DNA of 64,000 nucleotides from Neodiprion pinetum (taxonomy: Eukaryota; Arthropoda; Insecta; Hymenoptera; Diprionidae): contig NC_060235.2 in NCBI RefSeq assembly GCF_021155775.2, forward strand, positions 5,091,521 through 5,155,520, in the 5' to 3' direction. The notes beneath the pieces were generated by a model. The model did no database searches. It saw only the letters and a list, made by a program, of their open reading frames with translations, and was not told where the DNA came from. This document shows, one piece after another, positions 11,701-23,895 of this stretch (positions are counted from its first letter, which is position 1; each line of letters opens with the position of its first letter). A program made the position numbers and the translations under genes.

Positions 11701-11738
<38 letters not shown>

Positions 11739-14700
11739 ATGTTCACACACCGATATATATATTTCTTGTTTAATTGGAAGGATGGAATAAATTTTCCCAA
11801 ATGTGATATGTACGAGAAGTATGATTGTATGATATTAGATATATATTCGTAACTTTATTTCGACTGATTTGGCTACAGTATATCACAACATTATAGAGAT
11901 CGAACTTCAGATAGAGATATTCCATTTGGCAAATTCCAAATAGCAGCAATATACACGAGTATATTTTCACTCGACCACAGTGATTATACACAACAATTTT
12001 GACGTTAAATATAAATTATCTTCGCAGTTGGAGGAAACATTTAAACAATCGTGCCGTCGAGACGTTCACACTGCGGTAAATTTTATCTATAAGTATATCG
12101 TAATTATAATGCACACAAAAGCCAAGAAAATCAAGCAATTGTGAGAACTAGTGCCAATTTCTTGTCACCTCGTTAACTTTCACTTTTCTGCCCAGCGTGT
12201 TACTACCTAACTGCACGTCACACCGAATACGAATTTTCCCTGCAGTATTCGTACGTAAACAATGCGTGTATGTATATATATACGTATATTTCTTCGTTAT
12301 GATATGCACAGAAAAATTTCATCCCAATACTTGTGTAACTATAAAACAATCCAACGATATGGCTTTCGCCGGCCGATAACAATGGAATAGTTAATAAGCG
12401 TCAGGTAGTAATGAGTATTGCTGGCATAAAAACTCTATAGATGTGCATATGATTAACAATATGATATACTCTTGTTCTTTTTTTTTCAATCTTACATAGC
12501 AAGTACAATACATTGGAAATTAAAACAAAGGGTCAGATCGTATGACGCGTTTGCGGTAATTGTTTACAGCATAATTGTATCAATGTCTTATTGATACAAT
12601 TATGTTTAATAATTAAATTATAATTACTTATGTCTTTGCAATACGGCCGTTGAGTAGGTACAATAGTAAGGTGAGTTGATACGATTACTCATTTTCCCCA
12701 AACTCATTCCAACAATACTTGCAAAATTAAAATCTGCGCCCAATTCGGTCACAGAAGAGCGAATAGTCGGAAAAAGAAATGACTTGTTGCTCTGAGAAAG
12801 ATTTACCCAAAATTATGACAATGTAATTCAATTTTTTTTCTATGGCCGCGACAAAGGTTCGAAAATTCGTAAGATTATTTATGCGGAATTGAATTGTTGA
12901 ACGATATTTTTTTGTCTTGCCGAAAAGACATAATACGATGAAATTATTGGCACTCATAAATTAAAAGCAAAATTATACATCGCTGCACGCAAGGCTATAC
13001 AATAGTACGACAATACAGTTATTCACATTTACAAACATATCATTGACACTTATGCGCATTTTTATGTAACATATTGAAAACATGTTACACACATTGATAA
13101 AAATTTGATTATGAAACATTCGTGGCCATATAATTTTTCATCCAGTCGTCCCGTCATATCGACAAAATAACAAAAAAATCTGTAAAAGTAATTTTTTTTC
13201 TGTATTTTTAACTTAATTACTAATCAGTAAAAACTGATAACAACAATAATAATTCGCGGTCGTCGACCATGCAAGAGTTTTTCAATTTTTCACATCAAAA
13301 TCCAATGTTCCAGGTACGTGAACATACAGGCAATCAACAAGCAACGCGACAGTCACAAGGTATTAGTCGTATTTTAAACGAAATTTATATATATATATAT
13401 GTATATGAGTAAAAAAGCGGTTCTAGTTACCGCCTGATCCGTCCTTGTTCTTTGACTGTATAGTTTGCGTACGCTGTTAGAAATGTCACAGAAGCTGAGC
13501 CGGCACTTTTGATACGTTAGGCGTACACACATATCTATATGTGTATACCTGGACGTGTTTTGAGGGTATTTCATTTTTCGGTACATACGATCAGATAAAT
13601 TCGCGGTGAATTTTCAATCGCAGTGCCGGCATATTACAAGCTGTCTGGACTGATGATTAATTGAAAGGGGTAAAAAAAAAAAAAAGTTTCACCGTCTAGA
13701 GTGAGAATTTTGAGGTAATTCGTTTTGAAAAATATGTATCTATTAGGCATTATGTATAATATAATGCTTACATGAAGTATATAAGTGATATCAGTTCGCG
13801 ACCTTTATTCTTCCCCCCCCCCTCCCCCCCCCCCCCTCTTCATTCGTATTAACGCGGGTGAAAAAATGAAATAAAAAATATATCAATTACTACGATAAAG
13901 CGCAGTAATCATTATTAAAACATTATATTTTTAAATATAATGTCCGTATAACACTCGTATTTTAAATCCACGGAAAAACGGGACAATAATTTTTTTTTTG
14001 TTTTTATCTTCTTTCTTTGTTTAATATTAAATACATAACAATGATAGTATTTGCTTATATTTACGTAACTTCTTTTAGATATATAAATAACCCCTATATA
14101 ATGTGGATAAGATATTTGCAGGGTAGCAACTAACCTGACGACGCATAATGGATGTTTCGATCGGTCGATTTGTTTATACCAGAGTATTATGGAAACTCGA
14201 AACTATTTTTATTTCTGGTTGTAAGAATGCCTGGCAACTTCGATTCTCTATCGTATCCGATATGCAATCTTAGCGATTTTATCGATGTTTACTGATCGAA
14301 ATGACTTCGTCATAGGGGGCAAAAGTCAGCACCGATCTCGCAAGCACCTTTTATCAGTTGAGTCTCCCACCGATCACTCGATTGAGGGAAAATCTCGCAA
14401 GATCAACTAATGCCAAATTTATCGTAATCGAAACGTCCATCAGCGCTGTAACACAACTTGCAGTATTTTTCGAATAACAACTTGACAACAGGTGATATAA
14501 CAGCCAACCACCAGCCATGGCAGAATTTAAAGATGCATGAGACGTACGGATTATCGTCAAAAATATTAATCTGAGATTTAAAAAAAGTTTTAAGTATGAT
14601 TGATTGAGTTCAATTGTATCGAAACAACTTCTTTCCCTTAAAATATACATGGAATCAAATTAAACACCGAATATGTAGTTATGGATCAATTCACAAGAAT

Positions 14701-16544
14701 TATAAAATTCCAGCATCTTGTTCTATACTTGCAGGATACAAAGTACATTTCGTTTTCTGAATAGATTTTTTTATAAATTGCCAGTAAGTCATTGTTCGAA
14801 AACTTGAAAACAAAACTGACATTATTTTTAATTGTAATTCGTCGGTTCAAAATTGACATCCATGTTTATCAACGGGGTATAATTGTTTTGGCAATTAAAT
14901 CGTTATCGTTTACAACATTTCTGTTTGTACCGGGCGTCTAATGCTTCATTATAAGTCGCGTGTTGACGGAACGATGACAAATAGTTTTGGGGATAATCGA
15001 CAGGACTCGGGGTGGAAAACTTGTGCATGCATCGGAGGAAGGCGGGGCTCCTGCCGGTTTTGTATAAATCATGAAAAACACGCAGTATGACGTATCTTTG
15101 CTGTTACACAACTTGGTGTATTACAAGTTAATGAATATAGTTTTTAATATTAATTATCAATTGAACTTTATGGCGAAGTTCAGTCTGTATGGGGAGGGGG
15201 GTTACCACACCCCCTGAGGCTAAGATGAGAAGAAAAAAAAAAAAGAAATCTTCAGGATCACAGTTAGTGCGCTTCGGGCGAGGGTTGATTAACTCGCGAA
15301 AATTCACACGACAAGGATGCATGGAAATGTTTGATCGATAGATCTCGATTTCACAACGCTGATTAATATTACTGATCGCATGATCATTAAGTCAATACGG
15401 CTTTCTGGGATATACATATATACACGAGTCATTTTCGCAATCGAAGGAGAACACGTAATGTGGTTTCGTTCAATTTTTTATATTCGCCGGCTTCTCGTTA
15501 CTTTTTTTTTTTTTTCCTTTTTTTTGTAAGGTAAATGATTGATGCACGCTTTTAATATTCTCTAACTGATTACGCATCGATTCGTCGATACTTGTTACAC
15601 ATATTCATGAGGATTCTAAACACGCGAAATGATTCAATCGCGATATTTCTAATTTCTTTCTCATCACGTAAATGATGGGAGAACAACAGCTACTGTGACT
15701 TTGTAGTAGTATCAAATATATAATTTAAAACGTCACTACCATTACGAGGTATTATTTATCGCTCGATTGATGGATATGTTATAATTGTATTATTTATAAT
15801 TTTGTATATCAATATACTCTATGTATATTGACTACGTGTGTATGTATAATATGTATTCAAACCTGCCAATGTCCCCGTGAATAAATCAAATTGAGCATTT
15901 ATTTATGACAGAATATTAATTGATTTTTTTATTACGCTATTTTATCGCTATTCGAGAAACCCATAAATATTCAGCGGACAGGGACAAACAGGACAATTGT
16001 TCAATGGAAGATTTTTTTCTGGAGATTGTATCGAAATTAAAAACTGTACTAGTTATCTGAAACTTCGACGCGAAGCGTGACAAAAAATTCTTATATTTTG
16101 AGCTACGCTTTTATCTGCCGTTTCTCACATTTCCTGGTGAAATTTTTCTAACTCAGCCTGAAGAGTGCACGAAATTTGCAGTAAAAAAACCCCGATAAAT
16201 TCAAATATCGCAGAGCACAAGGTATTTTGCCGTGAATATAATCATGATGATTCTGAGCGTAAAACGAATCTGTTTTCTTTGAATTGCATATGCTCATTGT
16301 ATACCGGCTAAAATTACTCGACCAGGAAATTGAGGCTCTACGGATAATCGAATATTGAAAAAACTCGACCCCCTAAAATGGAAAGAAGTAGAAATGAACC
16401 GGAAGTTTCCGGGAGTAAAAAAAACTAAAATAAAAATACTCAACTCTGACATTGGACTAGCTGCAGAGTTATTGTGCTGTTAAGAAGGTTTGTGAGCCAA
16501 AAGTCGATATCTTTTATTAGATCCATTAAGAGATTTTTGTACGT
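10748..16544. other. intergenic region without recognisable genes
   Basis: About 5.8 kb of AT-rich DNA. It holds an AT dinucleotide tract near 11704-11732 flanked by TGTGTGAACATA and its inverted copy, a C-rich tract at 13813-13836, several poly(A)/poly(T) runs and hairpins. No coding frame resembles a known family and no tRNA was seen. Confidence 0.5.
12570..12604. repeat. 15-bp perfect inverted repeat, 5-nt loop
   Basis: CATAATTGTATCAAT at 12570-12584 is repeated as its exact reverse complement at 12590-12604, with GTCTT between. It could be a hairpin in RNA or a small foldback relic; no gene is adjacent. Confidence 0.7.
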
Positions 16545-17010
16545 TGAGTATTTATCAAAGTATTATATTTGAAAGCTGAGAAAGTCTGTTTAAAGACACA
16601 AGAGTAAAAGATAATCGAAGGATAAACAATAGCTTAGAATTCAATGTTTTCTACAAAATCCCGTTAAAACAGTCAATAATCAGGCGCATTTATTGGATTT
16701 CAATTTACGATCACTTATTTTATTCGAATGACTACTTTTCAAGTCAATGAAACAGATTTTTGTTTCTTTCCAATAGTCAATTGAATATTCCAATCGGTTC
16801 ATCATAATCAATATCGATGAATCTGCAAAAAACAGTAGTTTGAATAGTATAAACCATTGTTGAGTGTAATCAAACGGATCTGCTAGATTTTTAAAGCACT
16901 TTGAAGAGATTTGAACGAAGCATCGATATCTAAGTTTCTGTTTATAATCCCATTACAGCTTCTTGATAAATAATAACTTGATAAATACTCAATGTATACT
17001 ATCTCAAAAT
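16545..17010. repeat. dispersed repeat present as two inverted arms
   Basis: The arm near 16553-16600 contains TTGAGTATTTATCAAA followed by TATTAT and GAAAGCTG. A similar arm in reverse orientation lies at about 16883-17005 and includes CTTAGATATCGATGC read on the minus strand. The same unit recurs at 58.9 kb. It is probably an old non-autonomous foldback or MITE; the borders are approximate. Confidence 0.45.
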
Positions 17011-17781
17011 ATAGAAGACCAGAAAATAAAAAGGTCACAATATTGAATTTTCTGAGATTTGAAAATCTATTTGACAGAGTTTCAAAATGTAGAGTATCGA
17101 AAGTGAAGATGCAGGAAGGTTGAAGTATAGAAAGGCGAAGCATAAAAAGGTAAGACTGAACAGGAATTGGTGTAGCAAGTTAGAAATAAGAAACGTCAGG
17201 ATTCTGAAGTTTCATATTTTGGTTTACTATGCTTAGATTTTCTACATTTTGAAGCTACACGAAATAGATTTTCGCGTCTGTCAAAATTCGATACTGCAAC
17301 AATTTCATCTTCTGATCTCTCCACATTGCCACTCTCGCGTTAATTGGCAAAAAGTATCAATTTTCATGCAACTGAAGTTCCGAGCGTTCATCTGAACCAA
17401 CAAAGATACAGGCTTACGTACCAAGCATGTTTCTATGCATAAAATTCCCCACCACCTGGAACTTGAAGCACGAAAAATTACAATTAGTCCCTTCAATCGG
17501 GTTGCAATTGTTTGAGAATTTTTCTCAACAATGGAACAGGGTTGACGTCTCAAATCTTCGTTTAAACGAATTTTCGAAACTGCAGACACATCAATTTCCA
17601 TCCAACCAAACCTCCTCAATTTAGATACCGCGAAATTCCTGTCCTGCACGTGAAGACGAGGATCGACTAACAAGGAAGGTATTCCAAGTCGATCTTTCCG
17701 ATTTGATTTTAATTGCAATTTGTTATAGTAGACTAAAAAATAAGGTACACGTATTTTGTTTCATCTGCCACATTTGACACT
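17011..17781. other. repetitive-looking intergenic DNA
   Basis: Contains many short alternating words built on GAAATTT, TTTCAAA and ACTTGAAG-type strings in both orientations, similar in texture to the foldback at 30 kb. The open frame at 17305-17718 shows no protein family features. Confidence 0.35.
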
Positions 17782-18424
17782 TTAAGGGGGTAAAACCACC
17801 CTGCAAAGTAAGGCATGTCAAGCGGCGATTTGGCAGTTTCACCCGGAAGAGGATAATATCCTTCAATCAATCCAACTGCACTGAGAAAAATTTCATTTTT
17901 TATAGCAACTAGAAAAATTCAGTAAAACAGGTATCGTTAAAAAAACTGTTTGAATATTGTTGGAATTAGGAAAAACGAGGTACTCGTAACCCTTTTGCGC
18001 CATTGTCGATCCTTTTTTGGTAACTGCAACGCAAAATCAGCTTGTTCGGTTTACTCTACGTTTTTAGTTAAATAAGGCTTTAACGTGAATTTATTGTTGC
18101 ACGAGCATTAAATTTTCGCAATAGTTACAAGAAAATATAGCAACAGTGATCGTAATGAGAGAGAATAGTAACGGATACCAGACTTCCCGGTAACAGCTAG
18201 AAAACTAATTTTCATTTTCTACCTAGAACTATATTTTTCGATTGCGGTAAAAAATGAAAATAGTTAAGGACCGAACGGTAACCGGAACTAAAAATTTCTC
18301 TCAGTGTGGGAAAGTTTTCTCATGACGAGAAAGGTAGAATGTAATTTTCTCTCTCAAAAAAAAAAAAATGCTGAATCGCCTCTTGACGTGCCTTACTTTG
18401 GAGAAGGTTATCTCACCCCCTTAA
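17782..18424. mobile_element. TTAA-flanked MITE, split by a second MITE
   Basis: The left end reads TTAAGGGGGTAAAACC and the right end is its inverted counterpart (CTCACCCCCTTAA). About 50 bases at each end match as inverted repeats, including CAAAGTAAGGCATGTCAAG on the left and the reverse complement of CAAAGTAAGGCACGTCAAG on the right. The TTAA borders suggest piggyBac-type mobilisation. The element is about 215 bp once the nested 428-bp insertion is removed. It has no coding capacity. Confidence 0.75.
17879..18306 (+). mobile_element. 428-bp MITE, copy 1 (nested)
   Basis: Begins CACTGAGAAAAATTTC and ends AAATTTCTCTCAGTG, giving terminal inverted repeats of about 14 bp. It is flanked on both sides by TG. 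It is nearly identical over its length to copies at 33519, 46125 and 52175, and lies inside the TTAA element, so it inserted later. On the minus strand it carries AATAAA (18090-18095), which could serve the BTB gene's 3' end. Confidence 0.9.
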
Positions 18425-18546
18425 AGCGTCGAATGGCGGACGAAAAAGGATACGTGTCGCTTAGTGTTCAGTCCACCGTAACGTTTGAGAAAAGAAATGA
18501 AATCGGAGATATCGACCTGGGATATCTTCCTTGTAATTGTAGGTGA

Positions 18547-18750
18547 TTAAAACTTGTGCGTCTTGTAGAGCCAAACAAGGTCTGCCCGGCCCTCCTGCCT
18601 AAGGACAAAGCGGATGTAGAGGCCGCCCAAGTCAGCGGCCGCGGGGTCGCCGCCGACATCCTCTCGCGGAACAATTAAGGGGGATTCGCGTTCTGGAAAA
18701 GGCATCGGGACGTTCGGAGCGGCCGCAGCTGGGGCGGCCGCGGCTGTAGG
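18547..18750 (-). CDS. in-frame C-terminal extension of the gprs-like gene
   Basis: Directly after the TAA at 18751-18753 the same frame stays open for 67 codons to a TAA at 18547-18549. The first part is Ala/Pro-rich and the end looks like a folded segment (GGLYIRFVLRQEGRADLVWL). It could be reached by stop-codon readthrough, or by splicing from a phase-1 donor (CAGG|GTAGGA, exon ending at 18864) to the acceptor CTAACCTACAG|CC (exon starting at 18743), a 120-nt intron that removes the stop and restores this same frame. The acceptor has a good branch-point sequence. The segment could instead be 3' UTR that happens to be open in GC-rich DNA. Confidence 0.5.
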   Translation of the reverse strand, partial: PTAAAAPAAAAPNVPMPFPERESPLIVPREDVGGDPAAADLGGLYIRFVLRQEGRADLVWLYKTHKF

Positions 18751-21700
18751 TTAGTTGCTACCCGAGTTTTGTTTCTGGTCCGAACCGACGTCACTTCCGC
18801 TTGAGCTCAGGGTCGTGTTGCTGCCGTAAGGGTCGAGCGAGGACTGCACCGACATACTCCTACCCTGACGCCTCACTCTGTGTGGGGAGAGTTTCCCGGG
18901 GTCGACACTGGTTGGGTCTGCCTGCAACAACCCTTTAGTCAAGTGCCGTACCCTCCCGCTTCCTCGCTTCGGGGAGGCGCGACCCGTTTCCAAACGATCG
19001 ACACCTCGCAGAGTCAAGACACGCACCTGATAGGCCAATGCGTTCATGATTATGTTGTCGGGCACAAGACCCAGCGGGTGAACCTCCCGCATCAGTACGT
19101 TCGCCGGTATTTTTTGGAACTGTATGTAGACCAGGAAGTTACCGATCACGTCCTTCAGCGGAGTGTTCTGGTTGCTGTCGAAGTACTTCTTGCTCCACAT
19201 CAGCGCGGCCTGCGGTTTAAAATGGACTCGTTTAATTTCAACGATACGCGAGAGAGGGACGTTGACCGTTTACCTGAAACTTGGTGAACTCTTCGGCGAC
19301 GAGTTCTTCCCTGGCCAGTATCAACCGGACCACGTGCTGAGGCAGGAGGGTGAACGAGCCCAGATTTAACACCTCGTTCCCGTGCTTGTCGACGAACTCC
19401 AGGACCTTTTACACAGGCCAATGAGAAGTGCCGTTAGCGCTGAACCATTTGACATTGCAGAGATGATTTTATCACCAGAGAAAGGGTTAGCTCTACGGTT
19501 CAACCGACCTTTTGCACCAGCGATTTCGTACATTTGTACTGAATGTACCGCTCCGCCGAAGCCAAAAGAGCGCAGACCGTGTCGACCGTTATGCAGCACT
19601 GAACGAAACCGGCGCAAGCTCTCCTGAGCTCGTCAAGTCCGTAGTAATCGGCAGCGTTCATCACGCCTGGGAGAAAAGAATGGGGAAAAATTAGTGATTA
19701 CAGAGGTTCGTCGTTGACCTATTGATTGGGAAAAACTGACCCAGCAGAGTTCTCGGTTGAAGAGTGACGCATCCGGTGTGGATGTACTCGATGAGCTGGC
19801 GAAACACGTCGGGTTCGAACTCCTCTATGATCAGAGTGTGATGCTGGTTCGACTGTGGCTGCGATGAAGAAATACTGTCATTAGCGGGTTCGAGCGTTGT
19901 CCGATTCAAGGTATGAAATTCGGTACGATCAGTAGCATAAATAATATGCTGATGCAAGTACGTTAGCTATAAGTGTAACAGAATCGAAAGAGAGAGTCCA
20001 TGCTGAGCGACTGTAGAAGAGAAGATATTGCTGGTGATGTTTTTGTGCGGAACAAGCGATAGTGGTTAATTATGGAGTACCTGATCGTCAAACATTGAAC
20101 GAACGTGTAGCCGTGCTTTACGCCCCGCAGTCTTTTCTCAAATAACTTTCACAATAACGACAGTCACGAACAGTGTAGCGAGTTGCGGTACGACTGCGGT
20201 GAAATAATTTAACAAACAACCAAAGCTCACTATAATCAATCCTGGTGCAAGCACACTATCCATACATTAAAAGTAAGAGCACATTGCAACAGGCACGAAC
20301 CAAGTCGGGGTGAGAATTCGACAATTGGTGTTGGTAGAGAAAATTATTTAGTGATCAGTTCAAGCCAGCGTAAATTTTGCCTATGTAGGTATATCAGTTC
20401 CGATTATTTGTTCCTTTGTTCGTTGGCCGTTAATTGATGTGAAATTAAAACAAATTTTACACTGACTTTGCCCGGTACTGAAGATACTTGGGACCGATGC
20501 TACCTAACTCGGTTATGCTTGACTCTATCATCTACCATACATGTATACATGTAAGTACGTGTGTGAAAATATAAAGGCATACTTCAGCTCCTACTAGATG
20601 ACTAATTGATAGGAGTTTTATGATTAAATAGGTGATTAAAGTACCTCTTGAATGGGGGCCAGCTGCTGCGCGAAGCCTGATCGCTACACGACACATAACA
20701 AATACACACTTACTATTGCTATTTTGAATTTGTAACACCGAAGCCCGTGTTGCGGCTAACAATTTACGCCAACCGCGGTTTACGCAACACCGTCGTCAAC
20801 AACGGGTAGGGTCGTATTTCATGAGCTATTAGTTTCATTTCACGTTCAAAAAATCAACCCTCAACTCGGCTGTGATTTCTTTTTTCTTTTACCTTGTGGT
20901 TTTCATTTTATCTTTTTTTCTCTCCAGTGGTCAAATTTGAATATTTTCAAGGTGTCGAGTAGTTTCGTTTTACACATATACACAGAATGCGGTGTTGATA
21001 AAATATATCGATAATCAGGTGAATCAGGGATGAAAAAAAAAAAAAAAACGGGGCTGATCCGTTCTTCCGTATCATACGCAAACGAACCGTTGTTAATGTT
21101 TACTGTTTTTGTATAAAATTTACTGCACAATAATGTATTACACGAGTACGTGTAGAGGTAAGTGGTGTCACTCAAAGCGAAAAAATCGATCATTCGAAGC
21201 CTTGCAGCATTCTTGTATTGAGCCTAAGCACAATTGTATGTTACAGTGTTATGCGTGTCTGCCTAATCATTCGTCAAATATCAAAATATAGATCTTTATC
21301 AATCCGTTTCACCGTATAATCTGCGCTCCCGAGTTTATACTCTCGGCCTTTGCACACTTGGGCCACAATATCGGCGAATTCTTACGAAGCGGAGATGTTA
21401 GTATTTTTGGTTATACCTGTTGAGTGGCGTTCTGGAGATTGAGCAGTGGCTCCGAGCTTCGTTTCAGGAAGAGACGTATCTTGTTCTCCTTGGGTGGTGG
21501 GTCCTTTTTGCGCTGTGGGCTGGGCGCCTGGTAAAGCATCTTGTGAAAGACCCTGAAACAGATAATGCCAATGGCGTTGGAATACGCATCGGAGTCCATT
21601 TCCGGGGCGGGTTCGACGCGGTTTTTCACCTGCTACGAGCCGCCAGGACTGCCTTGACCGCGCAGACCGGCTCCCGGGTGTCACCGACGAGGAAGGTCAC

Positions 21701-21862
21701 GTCGCAAAGCTCGGGCATGCTTGCCAGGAACTTCATGTCCTCGGCAAGTCCGCTCTTGTTCTCAAAGGTCGAGTAGTCCGGTTCGTCCAGCAGCGAGTCC
21801 ATCGCGCCTATCATTCCAAGGCCACGGCCGAGGCCGAGGCCCGATCCCGACGCCTCAGGCAT
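18751..21862 (-). CDS. gprs: BTB/POZ protein, insect serine-enriched protein (gprs-like)
   Basis: Predicted intracellular BTB-BACK protein. BTB proteins of this type often act as homodimeric adaptors or as substrate receptors for cullin-3, but this gene's own role is not known from sequence. Minus-strand exons are 21630-21862, 21417-21552, 20645-20683, 19741-19858, 19509-19666, 19274-19405, 19027-19209 and 18751-18921, with every phase matching, for 389 residues. The BTB domain starts near residue 50 (MPELCDVTFLVGD), is interrupted by a basic Ser/Pro/Gln insert (about 85-145), and resumes at TLIIEEFEPDVFRQLIEYI; a BACK-like helical region follows (GVMNAADYYGLDEL onward). The tail is Ser-rich (TTLSSSGSDVGSD). 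ATG 21862 follows an in-frame stop, with no better start upstream. The intron at 18922-19026 is 105 nt and stop-free. The gprs name rests on remembered family sequence and needs a database check; BTB membership is secure. Confidence 0.88.
20645..20683 (-). CDS. 39-nt microexon of the gprs-like gene
   Basis: Encodes RSGFAQQLAPIQE between the basic insert and the second half of the BTB domain. It has a GTGTAG acceptor and a GAG|GTACTT donor, and 39 nt keeps the frame whether included or skipped. A similar QQLAPIQE peptide is recalled at this place in the fly protein, which supports it being a real exon. Confidence 0.75.
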
Positions 21863-22859
21863 GGACCCAGAGCTCTCCTGGGACCGTAATTTTTACACCT
21901 CATAGATAAGGACCCTGGCCATTTGACACCGGAGCTTCTCGTTAATTACCTGTTGCTGGAGTCCCGGTGCCCGCTCGCCCACCGGGCTGTTTTTCCCTCG
22001 AAAAAACACTTTACCTCACTTCACTAATTGCGGCAAATTCTCGTTACGCATATTATACGCTTTGTGGACCTCGGTGCCTTTTTATTCACACCCCAGACTC
22101 CGAGGGAAGAAGACCGCGGCACGAACCTGCCTGTGCAACAGTTTGTCATGTATGATATATAAGTTCAAGTTGGAATGATTGTAGCGTCGGGAAATCTGAA
22201 CGCCTGTATAAAGGTTCTTCGTTATTGCAGAAACATGCGGTATTGTAATATGCTTATCAACCCGTCGGTTCGAAAGTTGTTCTAATCCAACAGCTATGCA
22301 TCAGGAATTCTGAGTTCAACCGAAAGTTGTGATAATATCACGGTGTTGCAGTTTTTATTTTCAATAATTTCAATTCAGTACACAAACAGCGTGGCGTACT
22401 TGCCTGTGTCTTGACAAGAAAAAAAAAAAAGAAAATCAAAACCCGAAGGAAGTTATGCAGATTAAGGAGAGGTGGCGAAAAGCTGTATTACGCAACATGT
22501 CACGTTACCTGTCGTCTTCAAGTTTGCGCGTCACTGATTACCCTGCGAAGGGGCATAATATTAATTGCACACCCGTAAAACGCGTGTAACGAATGATTTT
22601 CAACGGATTGAATAACCTGGATGCAAGGTTGAAAACTCGTGATCGACAATTCTGTGCGCGAAACTAGCTGGGCATGAACCTGCTTGTGATAAAATGAAGT
22701 TTGTTTATCCTGATGTGCGCTAGTGCCGATGAGTTATCTAGGCAGAGGGTCTACCTATGAATGAATACCGTATCTGAACTACGGAACGGCGTTTCTATCG
22801 GTGCACTTCTTACCCTATAGACTCGCCTCTCCACACTCTGCGGCCAACCTTCATCACCG

Positions 22860-22869
22860 GCGCCTGCGC
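22860..22869. promoter_or_regulatory. NRF1 / erect wing type site
   Basis: GCGCCTGCGC is an exact match to the NRF1 palindromic consensus (GCGCMTGCGC), bound in insects by the erect wing family. It lies in GC-rich DNA about 1 kb upstream of the gprs-like ATG. Confidence 0.45.
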
Positions 22870-23538
22870 CGCGACGCCGTCGAGCCTGCGCCCATCCGAC
22901 TCTCGGTTGTTTATTGAAGAACTTTTAATTCGAGATAAAAATTATCCCCTCGGGAACAAAGGTAAAGAAGAGAAAAAAAAAGAAAGAAGGAAAAAACAGT
23001 GAAAAAAAAAATAAAAAATTACACCAGGCGTCAGCACGGCCTGGAAATTTTTCATCGCAGCTATTTAATCACGGTGTAATCATCCCTCGCGTATATTGAT
23101 TAAACCGCGGATCATAAGGACAAGGTATAAAATGACCGTTCGTTAGAAACGATCGTCACTTTCAATTATTTACTCGACGAAATAATTTCAGCCGCACAAA
23201 TTCTCAATCGCTGAAGCTTAAACCTTAGGAAATTGGTTTCTGCTATGCGGAATTCCAGCCGGACGATAATGAATAATTATCGACGAAACCGCCGGGCTCA
23301 GTTCCGCGACTCGGTGGTAAATTCGCCGAAGGTCTTGTGAAATCGAGTTTGTTCGGGGGTTGAGACCCTGGCCGGTAGCGTAAGATACAACGTCCTCGAG
23401 GTTCAGGCGTAAGTATGTGTGCCGTCTACACGCAAGGTGGAACCAAGTTCCAGGAGCTCTGACTTGCTGGGGGCGTTATTGAATGGGGAACGGAAGAGGG
23501 TGGGATGACCGCCACACACTTACAGGTCTACGTGCAAA

Positions 23539-23607
23539 GGGTGACCCAGAATCCGGTGACATTGACGCGCCCTAAACTGGGTCACCCAGGGAGCGTCGTT
23601 GACGTCA
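23539..23607. promoter_or_regulatory. 11-bp hairpin beside a consensus CRE
   Basis: GGGTGACCCAG at 23539-23549 pairs exactly with CTGGGTCACCC at 23577-23587 across a 27-base loop. TGACGTCA, the full cAMP-response element, follows at 23600-23607. The cluster may be a promoter element. Confidence 0.4.
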
Positions 23608-23895
23608 CGACCGTGCGGTTTCTCCCTGGGCGAGATGAGCCCTCGACGACGAGGTGTTCCCATTATATACGACAATATTCATCCTTTATCTTACTCTTCT
23701 CTCGAAATTTTCAATCACGTTATTGCGCTCTTATCGGTATACCTGGCTATTCTCGTTTTATTAAGACTTGAAAGATTCTCATCGGATTTCTAATAACATT
23801 ATCAGATTATAAGACTCGTGTATTTTCAGCGGTATAATAATCCGATTATCATCTGGATTGATTGAAATCACGTTTCACTTTGTTTCATCTGGCAC

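Noticed and set aside
18737..18760. An 18-nt intron spanning the gprs-like stop codon
   Set aside because: Too short to be spliced; the 120-nt alternative intron or readthrough are the workable explanations.
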